DNA from: Drosophila miranda
Lineage: Eukaryota; Arthropoda; Insecta; Diptera; Drosophilidae
Direction of reading: 5' to 3'
Length of the DNA stretch: 64,000 nucleotides
Assembly (NCBI RefSeq): GCF_003369915.1
Contig: NC_046676.1
Location: forward strand, 11,886,001 to 11,950,000
This document shows, in pieces, positions 60,849 to 64,000 of the stretch. The translations under genes and the position numbers were made by a program. The notes under the pieces were generated by a model. The model worked only from the letters and a program-made list of their open reading frames with translations, had not been told where the DNA came from and ran no database searches. Position 1 is the first letter of the stretch; the number at the start of each line of letters is the position of its first letter.

Positions 60849-62569
60849 TTGGCATTCGCAATTTTGGGATATTTATTGCAAAATGCAGTGACTGTAAAAA
60901 AAGAAATGGCCCTGCCAGAGGGAAAGACACATGCAGGGGGGGTAGCACAGCTCCTCATTTCAGACATGCCAGACTCCTCTAATTGGGCACTTTGTAGCCC
61001 TGGGGGGGTGACGGGGGGGATGCAAGGGGGGCAGAATGTTACATATTATTAAATTAGGGCCAGACGTAAAGCGCTTTGCATATGAAAAGTGACAGTAAGT
61101 GCACCGGTTTTACCCCCCGTTCCCCTCCCCCCCCTGCCACCGCAGAGAACAGAATGTTAGTCAACCCCATGGACCAGCCAGAAGAGCAGGAACAGAGGCT
61201 GGAGCTGGAGCTGAAGCTGGAGCTCCATAAACTTAAAAGCCTTGTCATGTTTGCTTAACATTCATTTTTTACCCCCTGCAAAGCCCGTTTAATTGTGTTA
61301 GTGAGCGTTTTATTATGGCACGGAAATTCCCCTGGACCATCCTGGAAGAGTGAACCATAACCGCACCACTCCTACCCCTGGTGCCCAGCCCCCCCCCTCC
61401 CAGAGCTGACATCTGTCCCGTGTTGGGAAATAAATTGAAAGCGTCGCGCGGTTTTTGCATAGAGCCAAAGTGTTTTTCCCAAAATATCCCATAAAAAAAA
61501 AAAAGGCAAAGATTTAATGAGTCATTTGAGTAATGCCCGCAGGCAGAAGGAAATTCCTGTAGCAACAAGAAAGAACAACTTTTGGCGTTCCTGGTTCCTG
61601 GTTCCTGTTCCCGGTTCCTGTTCCTGGTTCCAACACTTCAAAGAGAACCGATTCCAATTTGAACTTTTGGGGAAATACCTTGCGGCTGAGGACCCGTGGC
61701 CTGATAATTGCTGGGTCTCATAATTATTCATAGTACGATAATGAGGCTCTTGGATCCGAGAGTAGTGTGTGGCCTGTGCACGAGTGCACTCTCTTTTCAG
61801 TCGTGTCCTGGCAACAAATACAGCAAATAAACAAAGAGAAAAAGCTGGCAAACAGTTCAAGAGGAGGATCCCCTCCCCTCCCAGCCACCAACCAGACAGT
61901 TTGATGGAAATTGTTAGGCAAGAAGCTCGGGCAGAGCAACAATAGAACATACAAAATACTTTTGGGAATCAACACCAGAACAAACAACAACGCTACGCTG
62001 TAGCTGTATCTGTATCTGCATGTCTGTTCGGTTGAGAGACAGCAATGGGGAGGCAGAAGAAAGATGTGCGGATGCAGAATTAGAGTAGCGCAAAAAGCGG
62101 AGAGACGAGAGGCAAATGAGCCGGAGACACGTACACCGGGTGGGGCGTAGGAAGGGGCTGCCCAGAGGAGCGACACACAGTTACTTAGCACGTCAATTGC
62201 ATGTGGCATGTGGCATGTGGCATGTGGCATATGGCATTCGGATATACGCTCCCAAGTGGCAATCCCAATTTCAACTCCAACTTCAACTGAAAGACTTGAA
62301 AACTGAAGCTGAAAATCGTTCAAATTATATGAAGTATGTAGGTACACACATCCCATAGATACACACAGATGTACGCTCGTTGAATGCATTGAGGCATGGT
62401 GCAAAAAGAGCTTCTGTTCACCGTCAAGTGGCCAATAGTCCAGCAGAGTTGCCTTCTTTTACTCGGCAGCAATCCGTGTGACTGCAAATCAGGTTGCTGT
62501 AAATTGATAATACTTAACAGGCAGCCCCATCTACTGCTTATTTGCACTTGACCATCGAGAGCAGGCAGC

Positions 62570-62680
62570 TTCTGCTTTACTTCTGCTTGACTCCTGCTTG
62601 ACTCATGCTTTACTTGTGCTTTGCACCTGCTTTACTTCTGCTTTATTCCTGCTTTACCTTAGCCATGCTTTCACACTCGT
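62570..62680. repeat. CTGCTTTACTT degenerate tandem repeat
   Basis: Nine TGCTT motifs in about 110 bases at roughly 11-13-base spacing, all on the plus strand (CTGCTTTACTT, CTGCTTGACTC and variants). In the next 220 bases AAGCAG motifs appear in the opposite orientation at about 62699, 62802 and 62880. The motif is the same as in the 23837-24105 cluster. Confidence 0.7.
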
Positions 62681-63504
62681 TCCGTTTCACCCGTTGTCAA
62701 GCAGTGGTATAGCAGATAGCCGTTAGAAATGCAGTAAAATAATGTTTGCCATCAATATTCAATTGTTTCCACTCTTATCAATTAGTGCATAAGTTGTGTG
62801 AAGCAGTGCAGTGCGAATATTTGCATCATTATTTTATGCTGAGGGTTTATGCTGATTCTCCTTCATTTCTGATGTTGCGAAGCAGTGTGAGCATCTTGGA
62901 AGAAAACTGCTTTTGTTTCATACACTGTCTGCTCTCCCACCCGCATCGAATATTGTATTTTAATGCGCTTAATTTGTAACAAAGAATCAGAGCCCCTACC
63001 CCTAGAGCGCCTCTGCTGCAACTTAGTAAGCCTACTTACTTAATGATTGGACAACAAAGGGAGCAATCCATTGTTTGTACAAAGGAACAGTCAGACAGGA
63101 GTAACAATAACAGTCGCTGCTCCTGCTGCTCCTTGAGTTCTGCGTCTGCGACTTTCGATTCAAGTCGGGAATCTCTCTGTTTGCACTTCGTATTTGTGTT
63201 TGTGCAATTAATAATGCCTGAAAGTCTGAAAGGAATATGGAGGCTCTACTACCCGCCCCCCAAAAGTCATTTCATAATTTTCAGACTTCCGTCTTTTCTC
63301 ATAATGAGGCATGAGGGGGCTTGGGGCTTGGGGAATGGGGAATGCCGGTTTTGGTAGCACAGACAATGGTCAATGGTTCTGGTTATCCTTTCGAGAGCAT
63401 CTCAAATATGCAAATATTTCAAAACTAAATTCAATTCTCGAGAAATGTTGAACTTTCGAGTTAAATCCGACATAATGAAAGGGGAATTACATAAATGAAG
63501 CTAG

Positions 63505-63529
63505 TGAGAGAGAGAGAGAGAGAGAGAGG
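63505..63529. repeat. AG dinucleotide microsatellite
   Basis: About 12 AG units, followed by GGGAGAG repeats. Confidence 0.85.
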
Positions 63530-63672
63530 GTTAGGGAGAGGGAGAGGGATAGCTGGAAGACAGCACAATCAATTAGGGCGTGGCCAGTGGCCATGCCCAA
63601 CAGCATGATGTGGAAAATATAATAAACTTGAGTATATTTGCATAAATGCAACCATACATGCAACATGCAACA

Positions 63673-63673
63673 T

Positions 63674-63707
<34 letters not shown>
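63673..63707. repeat. CAG trinucleotide repeat, about 11 units
   Basis: The longest CAG array in the window. It lies outside any supported exon. Alanine or glutamine frames across it are incidental. Confidence 0.85.
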
Positions 63708-64000
63708 GCGACAGCGACAGCAACAGCAACCATGCCACAATGGCATAACGGAAACAGGAAATGCAAATGTCTTGCAAGAGCGGAAATCTATTTCAATAAA
63801 CTTGCGACACTGATAAATTATTAATCTGACATTTTCCAGTTGCTGTTGCTCCAAGCTACATGCTACATGATGCACGCTGCACGATGCACGCTGCATGCAA
63901 AATTCAATTATCCCGACTTTAACGTTGACAAGGACTCCTCCGGGTGGCTCCTGTTTCGGTTCCTGCTCCAGAGAATTTCTCAAATCTGTGACAAACAAGA

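Larger units (their letters stand above)
57440..64000. other. No exon recognised; presumed large intron or downstream region
   Basis: About 6.5 kb of mostly unique sequence with microsatellites (TCTGTA repeats at 58135-58155, GT at 60823-60848, AG at 63505-63529, CAG at 63673-63707), a GGCATGT heptamer array near 62203-62232, and a CTGCTTTACTT cluster at 62570-62680. Open frames here show no family features. Confidence 0.5.

Noticed and set aside
62203..62232. GGCATGT heptamer array, like a telomere repeat
   Set aside because: Only about four units, and flies do not use short telomeric repeats. It is an ordinary minisatellite.
62699..62712. AAGCAGTGGTAT, resembling a cDNA-synthesis adaptor
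   Set aside because: The match stops after 12 bases and lies within a local family of AAGCAGTG variants, so it is native sequence.

Overview
The window is animal DNA and almost certainly comes from a Drosophila genome. Genes are compact, with short introns (about 55-75 bases) starting GTAAGT or GTRNGT, start contexts such as CAAAATG, many CA/GT, CAG and GAGA microsatellites, and insect-restricted families: an insect-allergen repeat protein, a fly-type C-type lectin, a sperm leucyl-aminopeptidase, and a testis-type ATP synthase subunit d with a long tail. The family mix and a dispersed element ending in a TATACCCGATACTCA hairpin make an obscura-group fly my best guess. That is inference, not something the sequence proves.

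Layout. (1) 118-1806, minus: a complete six-exon SLC36-type amino acid transporter. (2) 1842-11363: gene-free, ending in a CG-rich direct repeat just upstream of the next gene. (3) 11475-12244, plus: a secreted C-type lectin with TATA box and initiator. (4) 12453-36950: about 24.5 kb with no recognisable gene. It holds microsatellites, two long C runs, a strand-biased TGCTT motif cluster and GAGA-rich islands. (5) 36951-40130: a secreted insect-allergen-family protein (minus), diverging from a secreted S1 serine protease (plus), followed by a decayed tandem copy of that protease. (6) 41766-43373: a 1.1-kb non-coding mobile element inserted into a 173-bp tandem array. (7) 43726-45312, plus: an intronless sperm leucyl-aminopeptidase paralogue that has lost most catalytic metal ligands. 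(8) 45313-49828: gene-free, with an AT-rich degenerate array. (9) 49888-52090, minus: a two-exon ATP synthase subunit d paralogue resembling D. melanogaster knon. (10) 52790 to the right edge: a probable gene with a non-coding first exon, one signal-peptide exon at 57285-57439, and no further exon found. Its introns contain a second, inverted copy of the mobile element.

The genes do not form one pathway. Two neighbours, the dead aminopeptidase and the subunit d paralogue, belong to families known from the giant mitochondria of fly sperm. The lectin, allergen-type protein and protease are secreted proteins of fast-evolving families. All splice junctions given here were read by eye from reading-frame continuity and splice-site consensus.
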